The position numbers were made by a program, and so were the translations under genes. The notes under the pieces were generated by a model. It ran no database searches. It saw only the letters and a program-made list of their open reading frames with translations, and was not told where the DNA came from. A stretch of DNA of 64,000 nucleotides from Lithodes maja. Lineage: Eukaryota; Arthropoda; Malacostraca; Decapoda; Lithodidae. Below, piece by piece: positions 37,527-49,200 of this stretch; position 1 is the first letter of the stretch, and each line of letters begins with the position of its first letter. Where the stretch lies: assembly GCA_037953745.1 (NCBI GenBank), contig JBAKBP010003136.1:96057-160056 (forward strand). The letters run 5' to 3'.

Positions 37527-40433
37527 TTAGAACTCCTGCTTGGTGTGGTAAGCAGCGAAGCACCCTACAGCACAGAGTGCCACCTTGCACTCCACACACT
37601 CCGTGGTTGACTTTTTACCTGGGTGCGGCCTCACCCTGCTGTGGTAGCAGACATGGCACCGCTTCTGATTTGTTCTTCCTGCTGCATTCTGAGGAAAGAA
37701 ACCAAGCTGGTGCCTAAGCAGGTATGGAGCAGACTGCAAGCGGTCGATAACGGCGGGCCCAGGATGTGCCACTGCCCTCTGTGGCGTAGCATACTTCTCC
37801 AGGAGCCCCGTCAACACCTGCTTTTGGAACCTCCGCAGGCTATTGAACTTCAGGGGTGGGTTCTCATTCCGAAGCCTGTATATATTATAGGCATTCAGAA
37901 TTGACATGTCCACCATATGCAGAAAGAACTTTTTGTACCATCTGCACGAGGTACGCAGGCAGTCAATGAAGCCTATCTGCATGTCGGACTTGTCCACCAG
38001 CCTCATGTTGACATTGTAGTCCAGGACAGTATCGGGCTTGGTCACCCTGGCCTGGGTGCGGCGATCCACCTTGCCAGTCTCCACCATTTCCCCCTTGTGG
38101 ATGGTGGTCAGGAGGTTGACCTTCCGCTGGTCGTGCCAGTGGATAGCCAGAATGGGCCCCGACTTCTTCCTGAAGACATCACCTTTTTTGGTCTTTGCAG
38201 GGAAAGTTGGCATGCCCTTCCTTTTCCCTCGTACTGTGCCTACAGTCCCCGTCTTGCGCTCATGCAGGTACTGTGAGAGAGTGGGGGACGTGTAATAGTT
38301 GTCCGTGTAGAGGACGTGATTCTTATGGAAGTAGCGGTCCATCATGGCTTGCACCACTGCTCCGCCAAATCCAATGAGGGGGTCCACAAGCACGTCCCCT
38401 TCCTTCCCGCTGTAGACCAGGAAGTCCAGGACATAGCCAGTTGTGCAGTCGCACAGCACAAAGAATTTTATGCCAAAGCGATGTCTTTTGGAGGGGATGT
38501 ACTGCCGGAAGCTGAGTTTTCCCCGGAACAGCACAAGAGACTCGTCAATGACGACCTTGCGGAAGGGCTTGAAGTAGGAGGTGAAGCGGTCTCGCATCAT
38601 CTCATACAACGTCCTAATCTTCCACAGCTTGTCTGGGCGGTGGACGTCGGTGTTGGTGACAAGATGGAGCGCTGCGAGGATATCAAGGTACCGGTCGCGA
38701 GCCATATATTTCCCGAAGGCAGGGGTTGAAATCAGATCATTGGTGATCCAATAGTCAGGCAACCTATGCTTCCTGACATGAGGCATTAGCATGGTGAGTG
38801 CCAGGAACACCATGAATTCTTGATGAGTCACTGGGGTCCACTTCCTCATATGGCCCTTGGTCACCTTGCCCAAAAAGTGTACCTGGAATTGGTGCTGCTT
38901 GTTTGTCTCTTTGACAACATAGCCTACCACCTCCTCATCAAAGAATGCCTCAAATAGTTCGTGTGGTGGAGCATTGGGGCCTGCAGGAAAATTGGGGGTA
39001 ATGCCTGAACCCTCCAGTGCCTCATCAAAAGCTGGCACATCAGGGTTGTATCCATCCCCATCAACTACGTCTTGCCACTGAAAAACGTAGAATGGGTCTT
39101 GTCTACGCTGACGAGGAGCTCCAACTGGTAGCCCAGTACGCCCACGGCCAACTCGGGAGGCGCGCGCCCTAGGGCGGCGGCGAGGGCGTCGGTCAGGGCG
39201 GCGGCCAGGGCGGCGGGCAGAAAGACGGGCAGCACGAAGCCGGGCCAAGCGGGTGGGTCGAGGGTCGTCGATGTCCATATAGTCATCGTCATCGTCAGAG
39301 TGGTCATCTTGCCCTGACGGTGGACCTATGTAATCATGGCCAGAGTCTTCAGAGCGGTGCCCTTCATCATCAGTGGCCCCCACATAATCTGGCGGGGAAC
39401 CAGTGATGCGTGGGCGGCGTGCGGGTGGGCGAGGTGGGGAAGGAGTGACAGGTGAGGCTGTGTCCTCCCGAGGTCCCGGGCTCCTTGGCCTGCGACGAGT
39501 CACAGAAAGCAATGATTCACTTTCACTAGGCCCAGGTATTGGTGATGCGAGCTCAAATACTTCTGCAGGAAGACATGTTGAAGGCGGGAGAGGTGGGGAG
39601 GACCGTGGGGAAAGTTGCGGGGACGTATGGCTGGGGCCGGCAGGGGTGGACGCCGCCGCGGGAGCCTCAAACAAAACTCTCTTACTTTTCTTCATTTTCT
39701 TAGTATATTTTCTACCTTTCCCCTTTTCGGCAGCAGTATGTCTCCTGTCGGGGGACCTAGGAGGCAAATAGGCCGAAAGTGGGGGGTCCTCAACCCTTGG
39801 CAATGGTGGGGGTGGTGGGGAAGAATGCGGGGCATCCGGGTCATCTTGGGTGGCGTGGGTAGATAAGGGAGACAATGGCGGTCGAGAAGGGTCACCACGC
39901 TGACCCTCACTCACAGCCTCATCCTCACCAAGTATTTTAGCTTGTTCCCTAGCTGCCGCGGCCGCCTTTTCAAGTATTTTTAACTTGTAGAAATGGAGCT
40001 TGAAAGGCGATTTACCTGGGGAAGGGCTTGGAGTCGTGTCACTTATGCGAAATTTGGTGAGTGACCTTGAACTCTCCCACTCACTCACTCTCGCAAGTTC
40101 ACTTTCTTTAGGTAAACCAGCTCCCTCAACAACTGGTACATCACCTTCATCACTCTCATCACTCTCAAATTCTTTCGCAAATCCACGGAATTGTTCTTTA
40201 TCACTCTCATGGCCATAATCACTCGACTTATAATTACTCGAGTGGTCACTCACTTCTTCATCAATCTTATGCTTGGCATCAGCTTTCTCATAAAGTCTCA
40301 AAGTCGTCTCAATACCTCCGGGAGATAACACATTTAGGCGATGGCGTCGGGGTAAGGCACGACGCACTATCAAGGGCGTCGTAGGAAGCACGATGTCGGA
40401 CACGGCGGAATCACTATTTGGTGTACTGTCCAT
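37527..40433 (-). CDS. piggyBac transposase, 968 aa
   Basis: Cuts and pastes the element at TTAA. The N-terminal 450 residues look disordered, with Pro/Ser-rich, acidic and then very Arg-rich stretches (about 415-450). The conserved DDE_Tnp_1_7-type core follows: the first catalytic Asp in VIDESLVLFRGK (about 628), the second in YTDNYYTSP (about 711) and the third in NMRLVDKSD (about 814). These spacings are close to those of classical piggyBac. The C-terminal Cys-rich domain (CHVCYH, CVECK, about 918-964) would bind the DNA ends. No stop or frameshift occurs. It is longer than classical piggyBac (about 600 aa) because of the N-terminal extension. The start Met is the first of the frame. Confidence 0.93.
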   Translation of the reverse strand: MDSTPNSDSAVSDIVLPTTPLIVRRALPRRHRLNVLSPGGIETTLRLYEKADAKHKIDEEVSDHSSNYKSSDYGHESDKEQFRGFAKEFESDESDEGDVPVVEGAGLPKESELARVSEWESSRSLTKFRISDTTPSPSPGKSPFKLHFYKLKILEKAAAAAREQAKILGEDEAVSEGQRGDPSRPPLSPLSTHATQDDPDAPHSSPPPPPLPRVEDPPLSAYLPPRSPDRRHTAAEKGKGRKYTKKMKKSKRVLFEAPAAASTPAGPSHTSPQLSPRSSPPLPPSTCLPAEVFELASPIPGPSESESLLSVTRRRPRSPGPREDTASPVTPSPPRPPARRPRITGSPPDYVGATDDEGHRSEDSGHDYIGPPSGQDDHSDDDDDYMDIDDPRPTRLARLRAARLSARRPGRRPDRRPRRRPRARASRVGRGRTGLPVGAPRQRRQDPFYVFQWQDVVDGDGYNPDVPAFDEALEGSGITPNFPAGPNAPPHELFEAFFDEEVVGYVVKETNKQHQFQVHFLGKVTKGHMRKWTPVTHQEFMVFLALTMLMPHVRKHRLPDYWITNDLISTPAFGKYMARDRYLDILAALHLVTNTDVHRPDKLWKIRTLYEMMRDRFTSYFKPFRKVVIDESLVLFRGKLSFRQYIPSKRHRFGIKFFVLCDCTTGYVLDFLVYSGKEGDVLVDPLIGFGGAVVQAMMDRYFHKNHVLYTDNYYTSPTLSQYLHERKTGTVGTVRGKRKGMPTFPAKTKKGDVFRKKSGPILAIHWHDQRKVNLLTTIHKGEMVETGKVDRRTQARVTKPDTVLDYNVNMRLVDKSDMQIGFIDCLRTSCRWYKKFFLHMVDMSILNAYNIYRLRNENPPLKFNSLRRFQKQVLTGLLEKYATPQRAVAHPGPAVIDRLQSAPYLLRHQLGFFPQNAAGRTNQKRCHVCYHSRVRPHPGKKSTTECVECKVALCAVGCFAAYHTKQEF

Positions 40434-40550
40434 GATGGCGTCGGGGTAGATACTGTTGTTGTGGCGTCGTTGACGCCGGGTGGCGCCACCTACCGCCCCA
40501 TCATCACAAAATGTGCGCGCGGCTTTCGAAAATCAAGCACGAAAGCAAGG

Positions 40551-40620
40551 GGCGTACATGAGGCCATCCGGGTTGCGCGGGCCGAGTATGTTATGGGCGT
40601 ATATGAGGTCATCCGGGTTG
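40551..40620. promoter_or_regulatory. piggyBac subterminal repeats
   Basis: Two direct repeats, GGGCGTACATGAGGCCATCC and GGGCGTATATGAGGTCATCC, each followed by GGGTTG, lie next to the right terminus. They match the doubled repeat of the family A MITE at 19779-19850 and are likely transposase-binding sites (inference). Confidence 0.75.
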
Positions 40621-40630
40621 GAGGGGTTAA

Positions 40631-41537
40631 ACAAATATATATATATATATATATATAACAGAATATGTAACTAAATATACAATTCACCAAATAGAGATTA
40701 TATAAAAAATAAAGTGTGACCGCACACAAGGGGTTAATATACTGTATCAACAGATGGCCCTGGTGTCACTGTAGCCTAGTAAAGCAGTAGCCTACTCTTT
40801 TTAGATAAAACAAAACAAAATGTATCAGTCAAAGGTTACTACAAGATCGTGCAAGCAACGACTAAAATTACAGATATATATAGCTACAGTAGGATACTAA
40901 ATACAATATCTACTAGAGTTAATAAGAACAACAGATTGGCTGGCTATAGGCTAGGCTAGGTTTGGATTAGGTTAAAAGCTTGGCAGGTTGGGTTAGGCTA
41001 GGTTAGTTTGTACAAATACCACCCTTAGCTTAAAGTAAAATCAGTCTGAGGAGAAAAAGTCAAGAATATATCTAGGGGGAAAAGATAAATGAATGCACTT
41101 AAATTTACTACAAAATTGGCTGGAATTTAATATGTATAATCCCCCAAAAAAGTTTGTTTACAAAATGGCGTCGGCGTTCGTTCCTGTAGGCAGGTTAGTT
41201 AGTACACAATATTGTTTATTAGCAAATTAATATGCAAAGCTTTACTTACATACAAGGCAGTTAAATTGATACTTACTACAGTAGGTAATGGGTAAAATTA
41301 GGGGCTACGATTTTATATCAACTAAGAAGAGAGCGTTTGTTTACAAACAAAACAAAACAACAGATGGCGCTAGTGGCGCCCTGTCCGAGCAGGAGTCTTG
41401 TGATAAACACAAAGTTTATCAGTCAATACACAGCGAAATATCGTGCAGTGTTACTTCCTAAACTACAGGATGGTTAAACGTGCTCTTAACCACCTTTCAT
41501 GCACAAGAATGAAGAGGATGAGTAGTTAATACTCAAA
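40631..41537. other. Noncoding spacer with AT microsatellite and TAGGC repeats
   Basis: Contains (AT)n at 40635-40657, a stretch of GGCTAGG/GGTTAGG-like phrases at 40945-41015, and a diverged duplication of an ACAGATGGC-to-TATCAGTCAA segment (40753 on, and 41361 on). No gene is seen. Confidence 0.5.
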
Positions 41538-44152
41538 TTATGATCGATATCGTGAGAGCGTTGACAGAGCGTCTGCAGCGTCTGGCGGTAGCGAGGCGGG
41601 AATGAAGTGACGAATAGGGGTGAAATTGAAAGAGTCTGAGTCAGAGAGGATGCCATGTAATGAGGTGTTCAGCAAGAATTTCCGTCTTTCAGATGCATAG
41701 ACGGGACAAATACAAAGAAAGTGAAAAACAGTCGATGATGTATGGCAATGTTGGCATTCAGGTGGTTGACCACGAGGGGTAGACATCAGGTAACCATGTG
41801 TGAGGCATGTGTGGCCTAAACGTAATCTAGTTAATAGGGTTTGGTCTGCGCGTGAACCATTAATTGAAGAGGGCCACAAGTGTATGTCATCCTTAATGGA
41901 GCGAAGGTGTCCAGTTAATGGTTGCGCTCTCCACTCAACTTGCCAAGCGTCATAAACATGGCGACGGAGGACAGGGAGCATATCCTCCGAACGCAGCAAA
42001 GTAGTAGAGGGTGTACCATGACACGCTTGCTTAGCGAGGAAGTCTGCACGCTCATTCCCGGGAATTCCTACATGCGCGGGGATCCAGCACAGTGTGATGG
42101 AACGATTAGCGCACTGTAATATGTGTATTGTGTGGATGATAGTCTTGACCAATGGGTCCTTGGGGGCAAATACACATAAGGCTTGTAGTGCACTCTTTGA
42201 GTCACTACAGATAACGACCCGTGGAGAGTTCCTCGACAATGAAGAGATGGTGCTTAAAAGCACCTTGAATAGCCCATAATTCAGCAGTGATAACCGTGGA
42301 GTGATGGTGTAAGGTACTTTGATACAAGCCATGGTCTGAGACTGCAGCGCAATCCACGGCATCCGCAGTTTTCGAGCCATCGGTGTAAATGAAAACAGCC
42401 GGGATGTGATCATCAAGATGTTGTAAAGCGAGATGTCGACATTGAGATGGGGCTTGGGCATCAAGTTGATCCGCTAAGTGAAAGCAAACTGTAGGGTGTT
42501 TTAGGGTCCACAGAGTGATGTGACTAGGAGGGGGAGTTATGGGAGGAACGGTGATACTGTAAGTGGAGAGCAATTGGCGAGACAATATTGGGAATGGCAC
42601 TGGAATGGTTGAACGATAGTTATCTGTGGAATGGAATAGTTCTAGTAGAGTTGGGTCATGACGGAGGCGAACAGCCGTACGCATGAGGACTAATCGACGG
42701 TGGTAGGCTAGAGGTAAGGTCCCAGCCTCACATAGGATATTGGAGACACGAGAGGAACGGAATGCCCCCGAGCTAATGCGGATGCCCAAATGGTGTACGC
42801 TGTCGAGGGTTCCTAATGTGGAAGCAGAGGCCGTGCCATAGGCAGGGCTACCATAATCTAGGGCTGAGAGGATGGTAGCTCTGTAGAACAGTAAAAGCGT
42901 AGCGCGATCTGCGCCCCAATGGACTCGTGCGACTGTTTTCAGAACATTCATTCTCTGGAGGCAACGTGCCTTTAAGCAGGCAATGTGACTCTTCCAATTG
43001 AGGTGAGTATCAAAGATTAAACCAAGGAACCTGGTATGTGGAAGGATCTGAATATTAGAATTTCCCATGGTGAGAGTAATGGACTGTTTACGTAAATGTC
43101 GAACATTTCTATAGAATACAACGGCGTTAGTCTTTTCAGCAGAAAATTGAAAACCAGCAGTGGATGCCCAAGAGTGGATGGATTTTAGAGCAATGTTGAG
43201 ACGCCGTTGTATGTGAGTCAGACTGGGAGAAGTATAATATATTGCGAAGTCGTCCACATACAAGCTATACGATATTTCAGGTGGGAGGCTGCGTATAACA
43301 CTATTGATCGCCATAATAAAGAGTAAGCTGCTAAGGGCACATCCTTGTGGTATTCCATTAATTTGTGACATAATGTCCGATAGGAGACCATTATTTTTGA
43401 CCTGGAATGTATGGTTAGAGAGAAAATGTTGTGAAAAGCAGGGAAGAGGACCCCGCATGCCAGAATCGTGTAAATTTCTTAAAATCCTGTGTCTCCATGT
43501 TGTGTCATAAGCCTTGGCAATGTCAAAAAATATTGCCACTGTGGGTTGGTTCTTGGAGAACCCATCACGTATTTGGTGTTCAAGGCGAATAAGTGAGTGC
43601 AGTGTAGAACGGCCAGGGCGGGAACCATTCTGATATGGGGATAGGAAGGCATGTGACTCAGCGTAATGTAAAAGTCGAGGATTGATAATTTTTTCCATTA
43701 ATTTGCAGAGGCATGAGGTAAGCACAATCGGTCTGTAATTTGTGGGAAGACTATGATCTTTTCCAGGCTTCGGTACGGGTATAGTGTAAGCATGCCGCCA
43801 AGACGGTGGGAAGTAGTTACTTATCCAAAACTGATCGTACAGTTGTAAAAGATGTTGTAGCGCACGTGGATGGAGGTGACGGATGAGAGCGTACGAGAAT
43901 CCATCCGGGCCAGGAGTAGTGTCTGTACACAGGTCGAGCGCGTGTCGCAATTCCGGAATTGAAAAAGGGGTGTTATATTCATGTGTTTTCCCGCTATGAA
44001 AAGATAGCGGGCGAGATTCCTCCATACATTTATAACGAAGAAATTGACGAGGCAATGACTGGTCTGAGCTGACGTGACAGAAATGTTTGGCATGTATGGC
44101 AGCGATGTCAAGGGGGTCATGTGTAAGCGAGTCCGAGGCAGGGTCTTTGAGT
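41538..44152 (-). mobile_element. I-clade LINE fragment
   Basis: A LINE with RT followed by RNase H on the minus strand, cut on its 5' side by the Gmr1 copy B LTR at 44153. Coding sequence is open right up to that junction, so more of the element once lay upstream. That part is not found beyond Gmr1 copy B. Confidence 0.85.
41538..44152 (-). pseudogene. I-clade LINE reverse transcriptase-RNase H (frameshifts)
   Basis: RT motifs are TPGPDGFSYALI (near 43905), RPIVLTSCLCKLMEK, FFDIAKAYDTTW (near 43525), NGIPQGCALSSLLF (near 43350) and the catalytic YVDDFAIYY (near 43250). RNase H follows, with IYTDGSK (near 42385), then ICSDSKSALQAL (near 42200) and WIPAHVGIPGNERAD (near 42070). The RT plus RNase H layout places it in the I superfamily. 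The C-terminus has the RLRLGHTCLTHG and CQHC...H...C knuckle. One extra base near 42255-42270 shifts the frame inside RNase H, and another shift lies near 44055-44150 at the 5' side. Confidence 0.85.
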
Positions 44153-45970
44153 TGTTACGGCTGGATCGGCAATACATATTCGGGATTCTTGATCGTAGGA
44201 CAGAAATGGCTTATGTGACAACGACACGCTCGATTCCAGTCCCAAATACTATATGCTCCAGACAACAAAAGCACCAACGCCCTACAGAGTTATCGTCTAT
44301 GGTAACGAGGTACCTTAACTCGGCGAAAGTGTACAACAGGGGTAGGCTATGAGGCTAAACTCCCTTAGACATTTATAGGTTACGTTATTACTAAAGAAAT
44401 GCAATACTCAAGAAACTACGTTAATATTAAGCCTCTAATAATGTAGAATAGAAGCAGGCTAAAGGTATGACAGTGAAATGCTAAATGACAAATGTACACG
44501 CCTATTTGAAAGCGCGTGCACTAGAATAACTGTCCCCTACTAACATGCACTAGCATGTAGCATACAAGATGTTCATGATCCAGTAGATACCTAATAATAC
44601 ACATGGAAGGAACATAAATAGTAGTCACTTATTATAAGAATGAATCTATACTTGGAATAACTAAAAGGTTGCAGGCAACAGTACTGCGCCGGTAGCCTAC
44701 AACCGCATAGGCTACTTCGCTTCTCTCACTCTGTCTCCCCTCTGAGTCCGTATGCGCCCTACGCAACAGAACTCCGGACACAGCAGCAAAACGACAGTGC
44801 AGTTAATTGATACATGAAAGTATTAATAGTGTTGTCTTGTGTGTGAGTAATGTGTATTGTAAAGTGTTATATACATAAACTTAAAGAGAGCTGCAATGCA
44901 TAGTAAAATAAAGATATCACCCACTCATCATCCCCATGTGTTCTAGCTAGCAGGCCAAGTCACAGGAACAACGAGTCCCAGCACCGAAAGCGAGAACCCA
45001 GGAAAAGACTGCAGAGAACACAAGGACAGATAAATTACGTTACTCTACTATACCGGCACTACGAGCGAGCTGTAGTCTCTGGTACTGCACTCGCTCCTGG
45101 CTCGGTAGGCAAATCAAGGCTAAGTCCTCGCCCCTCTACAGACAACTCCTGGGCATGGTCGGGCTCTTACACATGGCACTAGTCTAGTCACAAATTGGAT
45201 GATGAGCTGGGCATATAACTCGTGAACATGTAGAACGTTCACCAACTATCCTCATCAAGAAGATCGCTGTTCACATTAACCCCTTAAATCTAATACATGT
45301 AAATATATGCTTGTCCCAAGAGTAATACGAGAGGTGAGTGCTGAAACTCCTTTAGGACCTCAAGGGAAGGTTATGCATTTAAATAGAGAGAAGAATGAAA
45401 TGAGAGTAATGTCGTCAGAGAGAAAGAGTGCAACCGTGAGAAGTTGGGAGAGAGGGCAAGGGATGTTAGAATCTCAAAGGTTCTAGGCAACCTGGTCATA
45501 GAGCACACAGCGAGCCTCCAGGCAATGTGCAGTACGACAACATGGGCAGCCCAGGCAGCATAGGCAGGCGGCAATGTACTACCAACCCTGTCGCACCTAG
45601 CTATAAGCGCAGGGCTGCCAACCGGTCCATACGTCTGGCAACCACCCCCCCGGCAGCGTGGCGCATTGCTACCCTCTCGCTCTGAAGTCTAACTCACTCT
45701 CTCTCTCTGAATTCCTATTGTCTCATCTATCAACTTCTCTATTGATACTACATATTAAATGGAAGGTCTCGACATGGCTTAAAACAAAACCCACCACTGG
45801 TTAGCACATGACGAGACCTTTGCAGAGATACAAAGAACATAGTTATACGTTGTCACACTCAATATAAGCAGCCAGCACGGTACAGCGGTACACGGTACCG
45901 CACCGTGGCGGTACAGTGGAGTACCAAGGAGTACAATCAGGTTGCGTTGCCCCGCACTGGGTGCGTCACA
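44153..45970 (-). repeat. Gmr1 copy B 3' LTR
   Basis: 1818 bp, same ends as copy A. It contains a short local rearrangement near 45885-45912 (GGTACACGGTACCGCACC), also seen in altered form in the 5' LTR of this copy. Confidence 0.9.
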
Positions 45971-46251
45971 GCCCCCCCAAGATTTTAGATAATCGACCTT
46001 AGAAGCATTATCAAAATCTGACAGGCAACCAACTGACCTGCTACCCTTAGCTGCCACTAATTGCAAAAGGTGCACAACAACTGAAGTGTGAATTATACAT
46101 AAAACACAATATCGCATGCATCATGCTACAACAATAAAGACTTACAAAACTAAAAAAAAAAAATCTCGTTTATTTTATTGTTTTATAATCTTTTTGGACG
46201 GCGTTATGATAGCCTAATTTTACTCCTGCTCAACCCACACACCGTGCACGA

Positions 46252-49200
46252 CTATCCTGGATCATCAACCCTTGATAGACAATCTGCTATCACGTTCTCA
46301 CTCCCGGCAATATGCTGAATGTTGAGATTATACTCTTGGAGCATTAGGGACCACCTGGTCAACCGCATATTCCGATTGTGAAACTGATTTAGGAATTTCA
46401 AGGGATGATGGTCCGTATAAATCGTCACTACCGGGCCGTAGGCTGGAACATAAACTTCGAAATGTTTGAGCGACAAAACGATAGCAAGAAGCTCCTTCTC
46501 TATAGTCGAGTAATTCCTTTGTGCCGAATTAAACTTGCGAGAAAAGAAGCTCACTGGGTGTTCCAAGCCCTCGGAATCAGTCTGCAGTAACACTGCCCCG
46601 GCACCCACACCGCTGGCATCAGTCGCCAGCTGAAAACTCCTGGAGAAGTCTGGGGCTCTCAAAATCGGATGTGTACACAGCAGGTGCTTGACTAGGTCGA
46701 AAGCCCTCTGACACTCCGCAGCCCAACAGAACTTCACTGACTTCGACAGTAGATCAGTTAACGGTGCTAAGACAGTAGAGTATCCCCGGATGAAGCGCCT
46801 ATAATAGCCTATCATACCTAGGAACCGCATGACCTGGCGCTTAGTGGTGGGCCTGGGAAACATATTGATAGCCTGTATCTTGCTCAGGGGGGGGCACACC
46901 CGGCCTAACCCGACCACGAAGCCAAGATACTGCACAGTAGCCTTTACAAACTCGCACTTCCTCAGGTTCACCACCAGCCCAGCATCGTGCAACTTCCCAA
47001 ACAGGGTCTCTAAGTGCCTTAGGTGATTTTCAAAATTGTCATCATACACTATCACGTCATCAAGGTAGACCGTGCAGTTAGGGATTTCGTCACAAATATC
47101 GTTCATCAGGTTCTGAAACGTGGCAGGTGCGTTCTTAAGCCCATAAGGCATTACGTTACATTGGTAGGTCTTGCCATCTACCACAAAACCACAAACTTGC
47201 TTAGCTCGGTCCGACAGGGGTACTTGCCAGTAGCCTTTTACAAGATCAATTTTAGTAAGGTACTTTGCATTCCCTATCTTGTCCACACTGTCGTCAACTC
47301 GAGGCAAAGGGTAAGGGTTGGTAGTGGTCAAGCCATTTAGCCTACGAAAATCTATGCAGAACCGCACCTTGCCGTCAGGTTTTGGCTGCAACGTGACGGG
47401 TGATGTCCACTTCACATAACCTTCAGTGATCATCCCTCTCTCAACCATGTACTTTAACTCCTCCCGTAAAGCTGGCAACTTTACCGGGGGCACACGGTAG
47501 GGCACTGACTTGAAGGGCACATTATCACCGACGTCCACGTCGTGCGTTACCTGAGTAGTGAGACCTGGGTGTTCGGCGAAAACAGAGGGGTATGACCTGA
47601 ACAGGCCTAGGACAGCAGCACCCTGGTGCTCAGGCAGGTGACTTACAGCTTGCCTAGCCTCTTGTTCAGTATTCCCCGCCCACTGTTCCGCGGAAATGAC
47701 ACAGTCCCAGCTATCCTCCTCAGCAGCATGACTGTCCCCACCTCCTTCTCCACCCTGGCCGCTGCAGGCCAGCACAGGGACAGTGAGAGGCTCTGAGGGG
47801 CGTCTCACATACTCTTTCATGAGGTTAACATGACATAACTGATGTTTTTTTCTACGGTCAGGTGTTGCAACGAGATAATCAAGGTCGGACAGTTTCTTAG
47901 CCACCACATACGGCCCAATAAACTTGGCAGAAAGGGGGTGTCCAGGCAAAGGTAAAAGCAACATTACCTCCTGACCCACCGAAAACTCCCGAAGCTTCAC
48001 CTTGGCGTCATACTGGTGCTTCATGACCGCCTGTGCATTAACCAAGTTATTACCTGCCGCTGCCATGCAACCTATAAGTCTCTCCCGGCTCTCAAGGATA
48101 TATTTAAGTACAGACCCCGGCTTCTCTTCGCCCTCCCAGATCTCTTTCACCATACTTAAAGGTCCTCTCACATTATGGCCAAAGACTAGTTGATTTGGAC
48201 TGAACCCCAGGCTCTCTCCTGGGACTTCACGTGCAGCGAACAGAACATACGGCAGACCCAAATCCCAATCAGTGTCATGTTCTGCACAGTAACAGCGTAG
48301 CATACTCTTCAGGGTCGAGTGCCACCGCTCCAAGACTCCCTGACTCTCGGGATGGTAGGCTGATGACACTACAGAACATATACCGTGCAACTGAAGGGTT
48401 TGCTTGAACAATTTGGATGTAAAATTGCTCCCCTGGTCTGACTGCACCTCACGTGGAAATCCATAACGGGAACAGAACAATAATAAGTTTTTAACAACTG
48501 CCTTTGCCGAGCCGTTTCTCATGGGGTATGCGTCCGGGTATCTCGTAGCCACATCCATGATTGTCAACAGGAATTTATTGCCACTACTAGTAGGCGGGAA
48601 AGGGCCAACCAAATCTACTACAACTTTGCTGAACGGAGGCCCGGTGACAGGTATGGGAAACAAAGGTGCCTTCGGGATTGTCTGGTTAGGCTTCCCCGTT
48701 GTCTGGCAGGTCGCACACCCAGCCACCCATGCACAGACATCAGCCTTGACCCCAGGCCACCAGAAAAACCTGCCCAATGCCGCCAATGTTTTTGTTACCC
48801 CCAAATGACCCGCCACCGGCACATCATGCGCCAGACACAATAAGGACTCTCTATACTTATTTGGAACAACCACCTGGTCTACTACCCTCGCACCGCCCTC
48901 CCACTTCGATTTGGGGTCTAGAAATCTGCGGTACAATATCCTGTTGAGCCTAAAGAAATCTCCCGGCTTCGCATCCCCATCTTCCTCCAACTCTATGGCA
49001 CCATTGCTATAACGAGCTAGGCTAGCGTCTTGCAGCTGCTGCTCACTAATGTCCCTGGGCGTCAATGCATCAAGATGGTTTTGTAATAAGACATTACCCC
49101 GGCTAGTAGGCTCTACTGCCTTAGTGGCTCTCGCTACAGCTCTTGCCTCACGCGAAGTCTTACCCAACTCTGCCTTGTTACACACCATATCTGGGCCAGA

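Larger units (their letters stand above)
36337..40626 (-). mobile_element. Autonomous piggyBac transposon, apparently intact
   Basis: 4290 bp between TTAA at 36333-36336 and 40627-40630. The termini are CCCTCCAGCCCCGGGGGC and, reverse-complemented, CCCCTCCAACCCGGATGACC. It encodes one full-length transposase on the minus strand, has a 177-bp tandem array at its 3' side and two subterminal repeats at its 5' side. Nothing in the element looks broken. Confidence 0.93.

Noticed and set aside
40945..41015. Telomeric TTAGG array
   Set aside because: The phrases are GGCTAGG/GGTTAGG-like but irregular and short, not a tandem TTAGG run.
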